DNA of 64,000 nucleotides from Desulfoluna limicola (GCF_021654575.1 NZ_AP024488.1:1426001-1490000), one strand, 5' to 3'; counted from the stretch's first letter, positions 18,388 to 26,525 are shown. The notes: generated by a model from the sequence alone, not told the origin. Numbers and translations are program-made.

Positions 18388-19041
18388 ATGAAAGGGGATG
18401 CCCTGAAGTCCAAGGTACTGAGCGTGAAGATGATTCCCAATGTGGATCAGGACATGATTCGGGAGCTGTCGCTTCCCGATGGCCATCGCAGTGTGGGAAT
18501 GCTTACCTGCGATATTGACGACGTGGGCTACACGGCCATCGACGAGGCCACGAAGAAGGCCGATGTCAACGTGGCCTACGCCAAAAGTTTTTATGGCGGT
18601 GCCGTCAACGCCAACTCCAAGTTGGCCGGTGAATTTATCGCCATCCTTTCCGGGCCCAACCCTGCCGAGGTGAAGAGCGGCATCGATGCGGCCATTGATT
18701 TTCTGGAGAACGACGCATGCTTCCACAGCTGCAACGAAGACGACTCCATCTGTTACTACGCCCACTGCATCTCCCGAACAGGTTCCTTTCTGTCCGCCGA
18801 GGCCGGTATCAAAGAAGGGGAGGCCATCGCCTATCTTATCGCTCCCCCCATCGAGGCGGTTTACGCTGTGGATGCGGCCTTGAAGGCAGCGGATGTGAAG
18901 ATGGCGGTTTTCTACGGCCCTCCGTCAGAGACCAACTTCGGCGGGGCGCTTCTCACGGGCAGCCAGTCTGCCTGCAAGGCGGCGTGTGATGCCTTTGCCG
19001 ATGCCGTGCAGCATGTGGCCGACAACCCCCTTAAATATTAA
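18388..19041 (+). CDS. eutL: Microcompartment shell protein EutL (tandem-BMC trimer)
   Basis: A 217-aa BMC-T protein, close to the usual 219-residue length. EutL trimers tile the facets of the ethanolamine microcompartment and contain a gated central pore. Family stretches are GHRSVGMLTCDIDDVGYTAI, YAKSFYGGAVNANSKLAGE, AHCISRTGSFLS and FYGPPSETNFGGALLTG. I start at 18388, which has AGGAGG 8 nt upstream, rather than at the longer frame at 18364. It is followed 120 nt later by a second BMC gene. Confidence 0.96.
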   Translation: MKGDALKSKVLSVKMIPNVDQDMIRELSLPDGHRSVGMLTCDIDDVGYTAIDEATKKADVNVAYAKSFYGGAVNANSKLAGEFIAILSGPNPAEVKSGIDAAIDFLENDACFHSCNEDDSICYYAHCISRTGSFLSAEAGIKEGEAIAYLIAPPIEAVYAVDAALKAADVKMAVFYGPPSETNFGGALLTGSQSACKAACDAFADAVQHVADNPLKY

Positions 19042-19161
19042 CCCGGCGGTTTACATGCGTGACGGTGGAGGGGCGGTATGCCCCTTCGGATTCAGTCATC
19101 TCCACCCCCAGGTGATTCATATACGAAGTTGCCGGGTTACGACTAACAGCAGGAGGCCTCT
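19042..19161. other. Short spacer with hairpin between eutL and the second BMC gene
   Basis: Contains GGGGC-GGTAT-GCCCC at about 19069-19083 and no repeat element, unlike most other spacers of the locus, so these two shell genes may share a transcript with a 3'-end or processing structure between them. Confidence 0.35.
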
Positions 19162-19770
19162 ATGAACGGCAAGGCGTTGGGAATCATTGAAACCGTAGGG
19201 CTCGTGCCCGCTGTGGAGGCCGGGGACGTAGCGGTGAAGACCGCCGCCGTTTCCCTTATAGGCTCACAAGCGGTGGGCGGGGGCCTTGTCTCCATCCTGA
19301 TGACAGGGGATGTGTCTGCTGTCAAGGCATCCGTTGATGCGGGCAGCTCAGCGGCAGCGAGACTCGGTGAGGTCTTTTCGGTGACCGTGATTGCCCGGAC
19401 CGCAGATGGCCTTGGCGGGATTCTGATGGAAGAGAGCAAAAGCATTAAACGCTTTCCTGGAGGAACAGCTCAGGGTGCCACGCATAAGGAGTCCGTCTCA
19501 GGACCGGAAGCCCTGACCGAACCTGCATCCGCTGAGGCACACGAAGCACAGATCGGTGAAATGGCTGAGGTAGAGAAGAAGAGTGCGGAGGCCGGAGACG
19601 GCGAGCCCTTAAGCTTAGACATGGCAGACCTTAACAAGCTGAAGGTGACCAAGCTGAGGCGTCTCGCACGACAGATTCCAGGTTTCTCCATTGCGAGGGG
19701 CGAGATCAAGTATGCCAAGAGGAAGGATCTTCTTGAGGCGTTTACGGCTTACATCAAATCATTGACGTGA
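19162..19770 (+). CDS. BMC-domain shell protein with Rho_N/SAP-like C-terminal tail (EutK/EutM-like)
   Basis: A 202-aa protein. Residues 1-90 are a single BMC domain (GIIETVGLVPAVEAGDVAVKTA, then VSILMTGDVSAVKASVDAG), the hexamer-forming building block of shell facets. An acidic, Ala/Glu-rich linker (about 95-150) leads to a basic C-terminal domain (LNKLKVTKLRRLARQIPGFS, with KRKDLLEAFTAYI) resembling the Rho N-terminal or SAP helix-extended-loop-helix fold that binds nucleic acid. Enterobacterial EutK also joins a BMC domain to a nucleic-acid-binding-like tail, but that tail is a winged helix. It may tether RNA or DNA, or a partner protein, to the shell; that is inference. GGAGG precedes the ATG. 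Confidence 0.82.
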   Translation: MNGKALGIIETVGLVPAVEAGDVAVKTAAVSLIGSQAVGGGLVSILMTGDVSAVKASVDAGSSAAARLGEVFSVTVIARTADGLGGILMEESKSIKRFPGGTAQGATHKESVSGPEALTEPASAEAHEAQIGEMAEVEKKSAEAGDGEPLSLDMADLNKLKVTKLRRLARQIPGFSIARGEIKYAKRKDLLEAFTAYIKSLT

Positions 19771-19791
19771 CACATGACGGAAGAACCCCTT

Positions 19792-20003
19792 GCCTCCGAT
19801 GGGTCGCTTTGTTGATAAAAGCTCCGCAAATAAATTTCGGTTGCAGCAGCTTGTGCCTTCAGCCCCTGAAAGGGGGGGGGACACCGGCTCCCATAAGATG
19901 AATTATCCGAAAAAAGAGACGGTGCCCGAAGAGCTGGAATCGCTTTCAAAGCCTGTTTGTCAAACTTTTCATAAGTTTGGCCCCCGGCAGGGCCGCCGGA
20001 GGC
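19792..20003. repeat. MITE-like element with inverted ends, upstream of eutE
   Basis: Left end GCCTCCGATGGG starts 21 nt after the BMC-gene stop; right end GGCCGCCGGAGGC ends 44 nt before the eutE start. It contains a G9 run (19872-19880) and the hairpin CAAACTT-TTCAT-AAGTTTG (19962-19980). The left half is more diverged than in other copies. Confidence 0.6.
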
Positions 20004-20047
20004 AAACAGGAACGTATCATGACAACGACGTAAGAAGAGGACTTAAG

Positions 20048-21490
20048 ATGGTAGATAAGGATTTACTCTCAATCCAGGAAACCCGGGCGCTGGTTCGTGC
20101 CGCCCGCGCAGCGCAACCCGCCCTTGAAGGGGCCGGCCAGGAGCGCGTGGATGCTCTTGTTGAGGCCATTGCCAAGGTTGGGGCTGAGATGGCTGAAGAG
20201 CTGGGCAAGATGGCCAGTGAAGAGACCGGTTTCGGCAAGTGGCAGGACAAGAAGCAGAAGAACATCCTCGCCACCCGGAAGCTGGTTGATTACTTCAAGG
20301 GCATGAAGACCATTGGCATCATCGGTGAGGACAAAGAGAAGAAGCTTGTGGAGATCGCCACCCCCATGGGGGTGATTGCAGGGCTGATCCCCTCCACCAA
20401 CCCCACGTCCACCACGTTCTATAAATCAATTATCTCTCTAAAGAGCGGCAACGGCATCATTTTCAGTCCCCATCCCAGTGCGGTGACGTGCATTACTGCC
20501 ACCGTGAACGTGATCAAGGGGGTTCTGAAAGCCATGGGGTTTTCCGAAGACCTGGTGGGCGTCATCAGCGTCCCCACCATGGAGGGCACCGATGAGTTGA
20601 TGAAGATTTCCGACATGATCCTCGCCACCGGTGGCAATGCCATGGTGAAGGCAGCTTACAGCTCCGGCACACCCGCCCTCGGCGTGGGGGCCGGCAACGT
20701 GCCCGTGTTCATCGAGCGCAGCGCCGACGTGGACGTGGCCGTTCAGAAGATCCTGGCTTCGAAAACGTTCGACAACGGCACTGTCTGCGCGTCCGAGCAG
20801 CACATTGTCACCGAAGCCTGCATCGCCGACAAGGTGAAGGCAAGCCTCGTCGCCCAGGGCGGTTACTTTCTCGAAGGCGAGAAGCTCGCCAAGGTCAAGC
20901 GCGTCATGGAACGCCCCAACGGCGCCATGAACCCTGCCATCGTGGGGCGCTGTGCCGCCGATATTGCCAAGATCGCCGGCATCGACATCCCTGCCGGCAC
21001 CACCATGCTGGTGTGCGAGGAAGAGGGTGTCGGTCCCACGTTCCCCTTCTCCAAGGAGAAGCTCACCGCCCTTCTCGGCTTCTACACCGTGAATGACTGG
21101 CAGGAGGCCTGCGAGCTCTGCTTCAAGCTCCTGAAGAACGGCGGCATCGGCCACTCCCTCGGTATTCACTCCAACAACGAGACCGTAATCCGTGAGTTTG
21201 CCATGAAAAAGCCCGTCTCCCGCTTCCTGGTGAACACCCCCACCACGCAAGGCGCAGTCGGCATCACCACCAACCTGTCTCCCTCCTTCACCCTCGGGTG
21301 CGGGACCGTGGGCGGCAGCGCAACTTCGGACAACGTCGGCCCCCAGCACCTCTTCAACATCCGTCGCATGGCCTACGGCCTCGATGATGCGGCAGCCACC
21401 ACCTCCGTGGGTTCGGGTGAACATGTCGACGTGCAGGCGGTGACCAACATGATCGTGGAGCAGCTCAAGAAGATGAGCGCGGCGCAGTAG
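20048..21490 (+). CDS. eutE: CoA-acylating acetaldehyde dehydrogenase EutE
   Basis: A 480-aa aldehyde dehydrogenase of the EutE/PduP group, which oxidises acetaldehyde from EutBC to acetyl-CoA with NAD+ inside the microcompartment. The catalytic Cys lies in NGTVCASEQHIV. Other marks are IPSTNPTSTTFYKSI, the NAD-binding GNAMVKAAYSSGTPALGVG and ATSDNVGPQHLFNIRRMAYG. The N-terminal ~20 residues (LLSIQETRALVRAARAA) look like an amphipathic targeting helix. The frame is open to 19790 through repeat DNA; I start at ATG 20048, which has AGAGGA upstream and matches family length. Confidence 0.95.
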   Translation: MVDKDLLSIQETRALVRAARAAQPALEGAGQERVDALVEAIAKVGAEMAEELGKMASEETGFGKWQDKKQKNILATRKLVDYFKGMKTIGIIGEDKEKKLVEIATPMGVIAGLIPSTNPTSTTFYKSIISLKSGNGIIFSPHPSAVTCITATVNVIKGVLKAMGFSEDLVGVISVPTMEGTDELMKISDMILATGGNAMVKAAYSSGTPALGVGAGNVPVFIERSADVDVAVQKILASKTFDNGTVCASEQHIVTEACIADKVKASLVAQGGYFLEGEKLAKVKRVMERPNGAMNPAIVGRCAADIAKIAGIDIPAGTTMLVCEEEGVGPTFPFSKEKLTALLGFYTVNDWQEACELCFKLLKNGGIGHSLGIHSNNETVIREFAMKKPVSRFLVNTPTTQGAVGITTNLSPSFTLGCGTVGGSATSDNVGPQHLFNIRRMAYGLDDAAATTSVGSGEHVDVQAVTNMIVEQLKKMSAAQ

Positions 21491-21503
21491 CTTTGAATAG
21501 CAT

Positions 21504-21622
21504 GCCTCCGGCCAAGGTGGGGGCACCTTGAAACCCTATGGTGAATGCGTAAAGGTCGCTGTGATTAAATCGTTTTCGGGGCATTCGCTCGGAGAACGAG
21601 GCACGGCGACCGCTTTTGAGAA
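21504..21622 (+). repeat. eut-locus palindromic element, forward copy after eutE
   Basis: Starts GCCTCCGGCC 13 nt after the eutE stop with the hairpin CAAGGTGG-GGG-CACCTTG, then GTGAATGCG and GGCATTCGC. No reversed partner is evident before the next gene, so this copy appears single-ended. Confidence 0.6.
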
Positions 21623-21723
21623 GAAGCCTGTTTCATTTTTTTGTGTCACGACAACTCCTCGATTTCGTCTTCCCCGGCTGTCCGGGTAGCCTGTAGCTCC
21701 AAGTGAACCACAAAAGGCGTTTT

Positions 21724-21990
21724 ATGATCACAGGGCGTCTCCTGGGCAGCGTCTGGGCCACACGAAAGGTGGAGGCCCTGTCCGGCATGAAGCGGATTCT
21801 GGTTGAATGCCCGGACCCAATAGATGCAGGTCGATGAACAACCTTTGTGGCGGTTGATTTTGGAGGCGCCGGAAGAGGCGGCAGGCTCGTGAGTGCCAAG
21901 GGACGTACGGTTGGAAAAGGCCCGGCGATGACCGCTGCGCCAGTGGACACCGCCATGGTGGGGATTATCGACGAGAAGGAAGAGAGATGA
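21724..21990 (+). pseudogene. eutN: EutN/CcmL-type microcompartment vertex protein with in-frame UGA
   Basis: Reading 21724-21990 in one frame gives an 88-codon product with the hallmarks of BMC-P pentamers: MITGRLLGSVWATRKVEALS, ILVECPDP, then FVAVDFGGAGRGGRLVSAKG and APVDTAMVGIIDEKEER. The frame is intact except for a TGA at codon 38 (21835-21837), in the variable loop just before FVAVD. It ends in an ATGA overlap with eutQ. So it is a single point-nonsense allele, a sequencing error, or a read-through gene. Pentamers cap the vertices of the shell, so loss would leave it open unless another BMC-P exists elsewhere. Selenocysteine seems unlikely: this position is not a conserved Cys and no convincing SECIS hairpin is seen. 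Confidence 0.8.
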
Positions 21991-22652
21991 AAAAGATATT
22001 GGTCGGCGCCGACGCCGTACTTGCCCAAGTAAACGACGGCGTTTTTATTCTTGAGGAGAACATGATCTTGACCCCGGCGGCCCGTGATCTTTTACGGGAG
22101 GGCCGTGTGATGATCATGGCAGGGACGATTGCCCATAACCAGAGCATAGCCCAGGCCCCCTGTGGAGCCCCGGTATGCATGAACTGCAGTGAGTGTGTCA
22201 TGGAAAACAACGACGTAAATCTTGAAGCATTGATTCGTAAAATCGTAGCCGAGCAGTTGACTGCCGCAGGAAATAAGTTTGAGAAAATCGTGGACAAAGA
22301 GAGCGGCGTTCTTTGCGTAAAGGCGGCAACGGTCAACCCCGAACCGTTTGATACAGGAAAAGAGGGGGACAAGGTTTTTATTACCGACGTCGTCAACCTG
22401 GAGGAGAGCCCCCGCCTCGGATTCGGCATTATGGAGATGAAAGAGGGCACCGCCTTTGATTGGACCCTTCGTTACGACGAGGTGGACTACATCATCGAAG
22501 GCACCCTTGATATCATCATCGACGGACGCAACGTCACCGCCACCAAAGGGGATATTATCTTTATCCCCAAAGATTCCTCCATCACCTTCAGCACCCCTGA
22601 CTCCACCCGGTTTATGTTTGTCACCTATCCTGCTGACTGGGCCAGCCAGTAG
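21987..22652 (+). CDS. eutQ: EutQ-like cupin protein
   Basis: A 221-aa protein. The C-terminal half (about residues 110-220) is the EutQ cupin: FDWTLRYDEVDYIIEGTL, IIDGRNVTATKGDIIFIPKD and FMFVTYPADW. In Salmonella, EutQ has been linked to acetate-kinase activity and microcompartment assembly. The N-terminal half (ILTPAARDLLREGRVMIMAG) resembles the start of EutT-type proteins, and APCGAPVCMNCSECVMEN forms a small Cys-rich segment that could bind metal. The start overlaps the upstream vertex-protein frame by 4 nt, so translation is probably coupled, and the UGA there could reduce its expression. AAGGAAGAG precedes the ATG. Confidence 0.88.
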   Translation: MKKILVGADAVLAQVNDGVFILEENMILTPAARDLLREGRVMIMAGTIAHNQSIAQAPCGAPVCMNCSECVMENNDVNLEALIRKIVAEQLTAAGNKFEKIVDKESGVLCVKAATVNPEPFDTGKEGDKVFITDVVNLEESPRLGFGIMEMKEGTAFDWTLRYDEVDYIIEGTLDIIIDGRNVTATKGDIIFIPKDSSITFSTPDSTRFMFVTYPADWASQ

Positions 22653-23173
22653 CCTTCAGTTGAATTCTCCCACGAAGCCACTTTCATCAGGGCTTCGTGG
22701 GCCCCACCTGACGATCCCTTCATTTTCCATAGCCGGTATCGTCTGCGTGTTCTTACTCCCTCAGGCAACCGTCGCACTCTCCTCTGTTTTTTTTCTTCAG
22801 GCGGCTCCAAAACCCAAGAGCGTGTTTGGTTTTCACCATGCATCGAAGGCACCACCGTTCGAGTGGCCAACAGACGTAACGACGAGTTTAAACACAGGGT
22901 TTTGGCCTTCATGTCACCCTTAGCCCCTCTTTTATCCCCTATGTCCTGTCTTTTCTGTTGGTCCCCCCGCATTTTATCCCTTGCCTTCTTTTTAAGGACC
23001 GTTACCGTCCTTCAGCCCACTTTATATCCAAGCACGCGTTTCCCTTTTTTTTCCACTCACTGTCTTTATAATGAACTGATGCCCTGTTGATCTTCTTGTG
23101 ATATACTGACTTTTTATATAAGGTAGATTAATACAGGTGGTTATATCTCTTTTTACATTCAGGGGTAAGCTAA
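22653..23173. other. Intergenic region after the eut locus
   Basis: Holds the hairpin at 22669-22701, then pyrimidine-rich DNA (CCCTTAGCCCCTC at about 22918, related to the TTAGCCC words). No gene seen. Confidence 0.5.
22669..22701 (+). terminator. Hairpin at the end of the eut locus
   Basis: A perfect 11-bp stem CCCACGAAGCC/GGCTTCGTGGG with an 11-nt loop, 16 nt after the eutQ stop. No U-run follows directly, so it may be a 3'-end-stabilising structure rather than a classical intrinsic terminator. Confidence 0.45.
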
Positions 23174-24061
23174 GTGGGCGCAATTGATACCATTCAGACA
23201 GATCATCTGATCGGCATGGAGGTGGGGTCGTCCACCATCGTGCGGGAGCTGGCGCGTGGGGGGATGGCTGTGATCTTTGTCGCCTACCAGCGCACGCTCA
23301 AGCGTCGGATTGCTCTGAAGGTCCTCCCCAAGAGCCTCATCACCCCCAGGGCCTCCGAGCTGTTTCAGCGGGAGGCCGAGTCTGCGGCGGTTCTCTACCA
23401 TCCCAACATCATTCCAGTGTATGAGGTGGGGGAGACCGATGAGTTTCTCTATTTTTCCATGCAGCTGGTGGAAGGGGAGTCGCTGCTCAACGTGATGAAG
23501 ACGGCCCGGAAGAACATTCTGCCGTCCAAACGCACCATTGACTTGAAAACAGCCCTTTCCATCGGGATCCGGGTGCTTGACGCCCTGGCGTATGCCCACA
23601 CCGAAGGGATCGTTCACCGGGACATCAAGCCGGGAAACATCCTGATCGAAAAGCGGAACGGTCGGCCCATTTTGCTGGATTTTGGGGTGGTCAAGGTGCT
23701 GAAGGAGGATGTGAAGACCCGGCGGGTGATTCAGGGAACCCCTGTTTACATGGCTCCGGAGCAGATTCTGGGGCTGAGCGTGGACGGGCGTGCCGATATT
23801 TACGCCTTTGGGATCACCTTAAGCCAGATGCTGGTTCCGGCCCTGCCTTTTCCCAAGGTGAAGAGCGCGGTGGAGCTGATGCGTGAAAAGGTGAAGCGCA
23901 AAGACCATGTGTTCGTTCGCTCCCTTGCGACGTTGAACCCGCGACTCGATGAGCGGTTTGATGCTATAATCAAGAAATCCATCGCCTATCACCCGGACAA
24001 TCGGTATCAGTCCTGCGGCGAGCTCAAGCAGGAACTGGAAGAGTATCTCTCGCGGCTTTAA
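23174..24061 (+). CDS. Hanks-type Ser/Thr protein kinase
   Basis: A 295-aa protein that is essentially a lone kinase domain. It has a glycine-rich loop ELARGGMAVIF, the catalytic Lys49 in IALKVLPK, the loop HRDIKPGNILIE with catalytic Asp150, metal-binding DFG in LLDFGVVKVL, an activation segment ending GTPVYMAPEQ and DGRADIYAFG. It lacks the transmembrane and PASTA regions of PknB, so it is cytosolic. The start is GTG at 23174, after GGGGTAAG; it would phosphorylate Ser or Thr of partner proteins. The next gene downstream, with a dead-looking GGDEF domain, is a candidate partner, although a 343-nt repeat-containing gap separates them. Confidence 0.92.
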   Translation: MGAIDTIQTDHLIGMEVGSSTIVRELARGGMAVIFVAYQRTLKRRIALKVLPKSLITPRASELFQREAESAAVLYHPNIIPVYEVGETDEFLYFSMQLVEGESLLNVMKTARKNILPSKRTIDLKTALSIGIRVLDALAYAHTEGIVHRDIKPGNILIEKRNGRPILLDFGVVKVLKEDVKTRRVIQGTPVYMAPEQILGLSVDGRADIYAFGITLSQMLVPALPFPKVKSAVELMREKVKRKDHVFVRSLATLNPRLDERFDAIIKKSIAYHPDNRYQSCGELKQELEEYLSRL

Positions 24062-24404
24062 CCCGTGAAATATCCGGGCTATCATTGTGACATGTGATTC
24101 CCCCGTAATCGCAGCCATGTTTCGAACACAGACGATCGTCGCAACAGACCGACATAGCCAGACTCCAGAGCCACTGCGACCATCAAGGCCTTGGAATTCA
24201 CGAAGCGGTGCGACCTCAACAACCGGCGCATGTTTTTTTCATAACTGTTGGAGTGCAACGACTCTTCGAACCAAGAACCAGGCACGAAGAACGTTTTCCA
24301 CAAACCACGATGCTGATGTTCTGGATGGTAGCTGAGAATAGATGGTAATCAGATTGTGAAACGACCGAGCCCTTTACGTCTTTGATGCACAGGTACAGTG
24401 ACGA
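24062..24404. other. Gap filled by an inverted copy of the composite repeat
   Basis: Almost the whole gap is the third copy of the 280-bp repeat (24085-24352, minus strand). No gene seen. Confidence 0.6.
24085..24352 (-). repeat. Composite dispersed repeat, copy 3 (inverted)
   Basis: On the minus strand it runs CTGATTACCATCTATTCTCA, GTGGAAAACG, heptamer array, ATGCGCCGGTTGTTGAGG, CCTTGATGG, CATGGCTGCGATTACGG, in the same order as 1853-2130. The two copies are in opposite orientation 22 kb apart. Confidence 0.75.
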
Positions 24405-26525
24405 ATGAAAAGAAAAAACCCTCAGAAACAACAGGCTGTTGACAAGGTTGGGCGCAGCTTTTCCCTGCTGTTCAACCGCGCCCTCATGTACAAGACCAAC
24501 CACCCGACCACCGTTCAGTCGGCCGGGGAGTTCCACCGGGTGATCCGTGCCGAGCTCAAGAAAGCCTCCCCCATTGCCATTGTGCTTCATCGGGACGCCC
24601 TTTATGTGGACGAAGAGACCCTGGACCCTAAGATCAACGTCTCCAAAATTGTGGCGTGCTTTAAAGAGACCGGGGTGGAGTCCATCTCCTTTACCGATCA
24701 GCTTTCCCTGGATGACGTGAACCTTCTCCTGGATATCCTCACCGATTCCAAGCGCTTCCCCACTGCCGGCTCCATGAAAAATGCCCTGAAAAACCAGGGC
24801 GTGCTCTCCGTGTCTGTCAACCACATTGTCTACCGCAAGGTAACCGAGGAAGAGACGGTGGTGACCAAGGGTGAGGCCAAAGCATCGAAGATGCCGCCGT
24901 CAGAGATCCACAAATACTTGATTGACCAGCTGATGAAAGCCGAGGTCTCATCGGGGGGAACAGGGTTTTTTCACGAGATGTTTGGTGACTCCGGCGGTGG
25001 GGGCAGCGAAGGGTTTGCCACCGGCGTTTCCAGGGGGCTGGAGAACCTGGATGGGGCACTGGAACAGCACCTGAGCGGCTTGGGTGACGATGCCGTGGAA
25101 AAGTTGCTCAAGGGATTGATCCATCTAAAAAGAGAGCTTCGCTCGCGCAAGGCCTCCAGGCAGGAGGCCGGAGAGGACGGCGGAAGGGAGCAGGGGCTCC
25201 TTGACAAGGCCGATTCGGTGACAGACGGGGTGATCCTTGACCTGATCCGTCGCGAGTATGGCAGGGGCATGATCACCGTGGAGCGTCTTGCTCAGATCAT
25301 CCAGCGGATCATTCCCGACAAAGACGACCTCCTGCGCCTGTTGCCCCGCATTGAGCGGATGCTGCTGAAAGAGGGGATGCATATTACGGATTTTGTCCGG
25401 CTTTCAGAGATCCTCCACGGCCATGAGGCCGGCAGGGAGGTGATGGAGGCCATCGCCGAGGGGGCCGAGTCCATCGGTGTGCAGGGGCAGGAGCTTTTAA
25501 ACGAGATCACGGACGACCCGAGGGGGGCGGCAGAGCTTATCTACCTGGCCTCGGAGATCCGCAAAGGCAGCGGCAACGAAGGCGCCCTCACCGAGGTGCT
25601 GGTGGAGTACATCGAGCGCATCGGCGGCAAGATGGCCCTGGATGCCGTGGGGGAGGGCGGCGTCGAAGGGGATGAGCACCTTCAGAGTGTCGTCACCCGC
25701 CTGGAGAGGGATATCGTGCGCAACTTAAGGGGGCGGGGCATCTCCCCCGAGGTGATGGACACCGTGGTCGGCCGGTTGAACGGTCGCCTGGAAGGATGCC
25801 TGAAAAAGCTGGAGTCGGACTGGGAGCTTCGCGCCATGGCCTCGGTGGGCGGGCTCAAGGGAGATCCCACCAACGTGCTCTCCTATTTTGAAGAGACCAT
25901 CGACAGCATGGAGGATCTGCAGTTCGTGCTGCAAAAAGCCCGGGAGTCCGTTCTGGAGATGCGGGCAATCGATGAGAAAGCGAAAGAGGTCACCCCGATC
26001 GTTGCGCAGGAACCGGCGCCGCCTGCTGCCGCAGCACCGTCCCTTCCCAAGGGGGTGCTGGGCAAGAAGAACGCCCTCTACTTTGTGGAAAAAGAACTTC
26101 AGCGGGCCTTCCGCTACAAAACCCCCTTTACCCTGGCGATGTTCGAGGTGCTCGGCGCCAAGGCCTCCGGCCCCGTGAAAAAAGGGGAGGTGAAAACCAT
26201 GGATATTACCGTGGCCGTCCTCGACGTCTTCCGGGATATCGTTCGCGACACCGACACCATCGGCCTTCTCAGCAACAAGCGCTTCGTCGTCCTTATGCCC
26301 ATGACCGACGACTACGACGCCCGCATCGCCTTGAGGCGCCTCCTCAAGGCCTTGCAGTCCATGGAGGTCTCCATAGGCAAGGTCGGCATCGATGCCTCTT
26401 TTGCCGGGTCCGTCACCGGCTACGACGTGGAAGAGGCCCCGGATCTCCGAAAATTCCTCTCCTCATCTGAACATGCCTTGGAGGAGATGGCCCAGCGGTT
26501 GCGGAATATACAGACGTTTTTGTAA
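24405..26525 (+). CDS. Large cytosolic protein with degenerate C-terminal GGDEF domain
   Basis: A 706-aa protein without signal or membrane segments. Residues 1-150 form a domain seen in bacterial signalling proteins (RALMYKTNHPTTVQSAGEFH, DALYVDEETLDP), followed by a long helical middle (150-530) with HEAT-like or coiled helices (LLDKADSVTDGVILDLIRREY, IIQRIIPDKDDLLRLLPRIE). The C-terminal 170 residues have the diguanylate cyclase fold (LYFVEKELQRAFRYKTPFTLA, RDTDTIGLLSNKRFVVLMP), but SNKRF replaces the GGDEF signature, so cyclase activity is not expected; it may bind a nucleotide or act as a regulatory platform. Gly/Asp-rich stretches near residue 190 look like a flexible linker. Confidence 0.7.
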   Translation: MKRKNPQKQQAVDKVGRSFSLLFNRALMYKTNHPTTVQSAGEFHRVIRAELKKASPIAIVLHRDALYVDEETLDPKINVSKIVACFKETGVESISFTDQLSLDDVNLLLDILTDSKRFPTAGSMKNALKNQGVLSVSVNHIVYRKVTEEETVVTKGEAKASKMPPSEIHKYLIDQLMKAEVSSGGTGFFHEMFGDSGGGGSEGFATGVSRGLENLDGALEQHLSGLGDDAVEKLLKGLIHLKRELRSRKASRQEAGEDGGREQGLLDKADSVTDGVILDLIRREYGRGMITVERLAQIIQRIIPDKDDLLRLLPRIERMLLKEGMHITDFVRLSEILHGHEAGREVMEAIAEGAESIGVQGQELLNEITDDPRGAAELIYLASEIRKGSGNEGALTEVLVEYIERIGGKMALDAVGEGGVEGDEHLQSVVTRLERDIVRNLRGRGISPEVMDTVVGRLNGRLEGCLKKLESDWELRAMASVGGLKGDPTNVLSYFEETIDSMEDLQFVLQKARESVLEMRAIDEKAKEVTPIVAQEPAPPAAAAPSLPKGVLGKKNALYFVEKELQRAFRYKTPFTLAMFEVLGAKASGPVKKGEVKTMDITVAVLDVFRDIVRDTDTIGLLSNKRFVVLMPMTDDYDARIALRRLLKALQSMEVSIGKVGIDASFAGSVTGYDVEEAPDLRKFLSSSEHALEEMAQRLRNIQTFL

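Noticed and set aside
10860-20047. Sigma-54 (-24/-12) promoters in front of eut genes
   Set aside because: Candidate TGGCAC and TTGC pieces (for example near 10875 and 13180) have the wrong spacing by one or more bases.
21835-21837. UGA in eutN as selenocysteine
   Set aside because: The position is not a conserved Cys in vertex proteins, and the sequence just downstream forms no convincing SECIS hairpin.
21633-22028. Minus-strand open frame opposite eutN
   Set aside because: It is a shadow of the vertex-protein sequence on the plus strand, which matches a known family.
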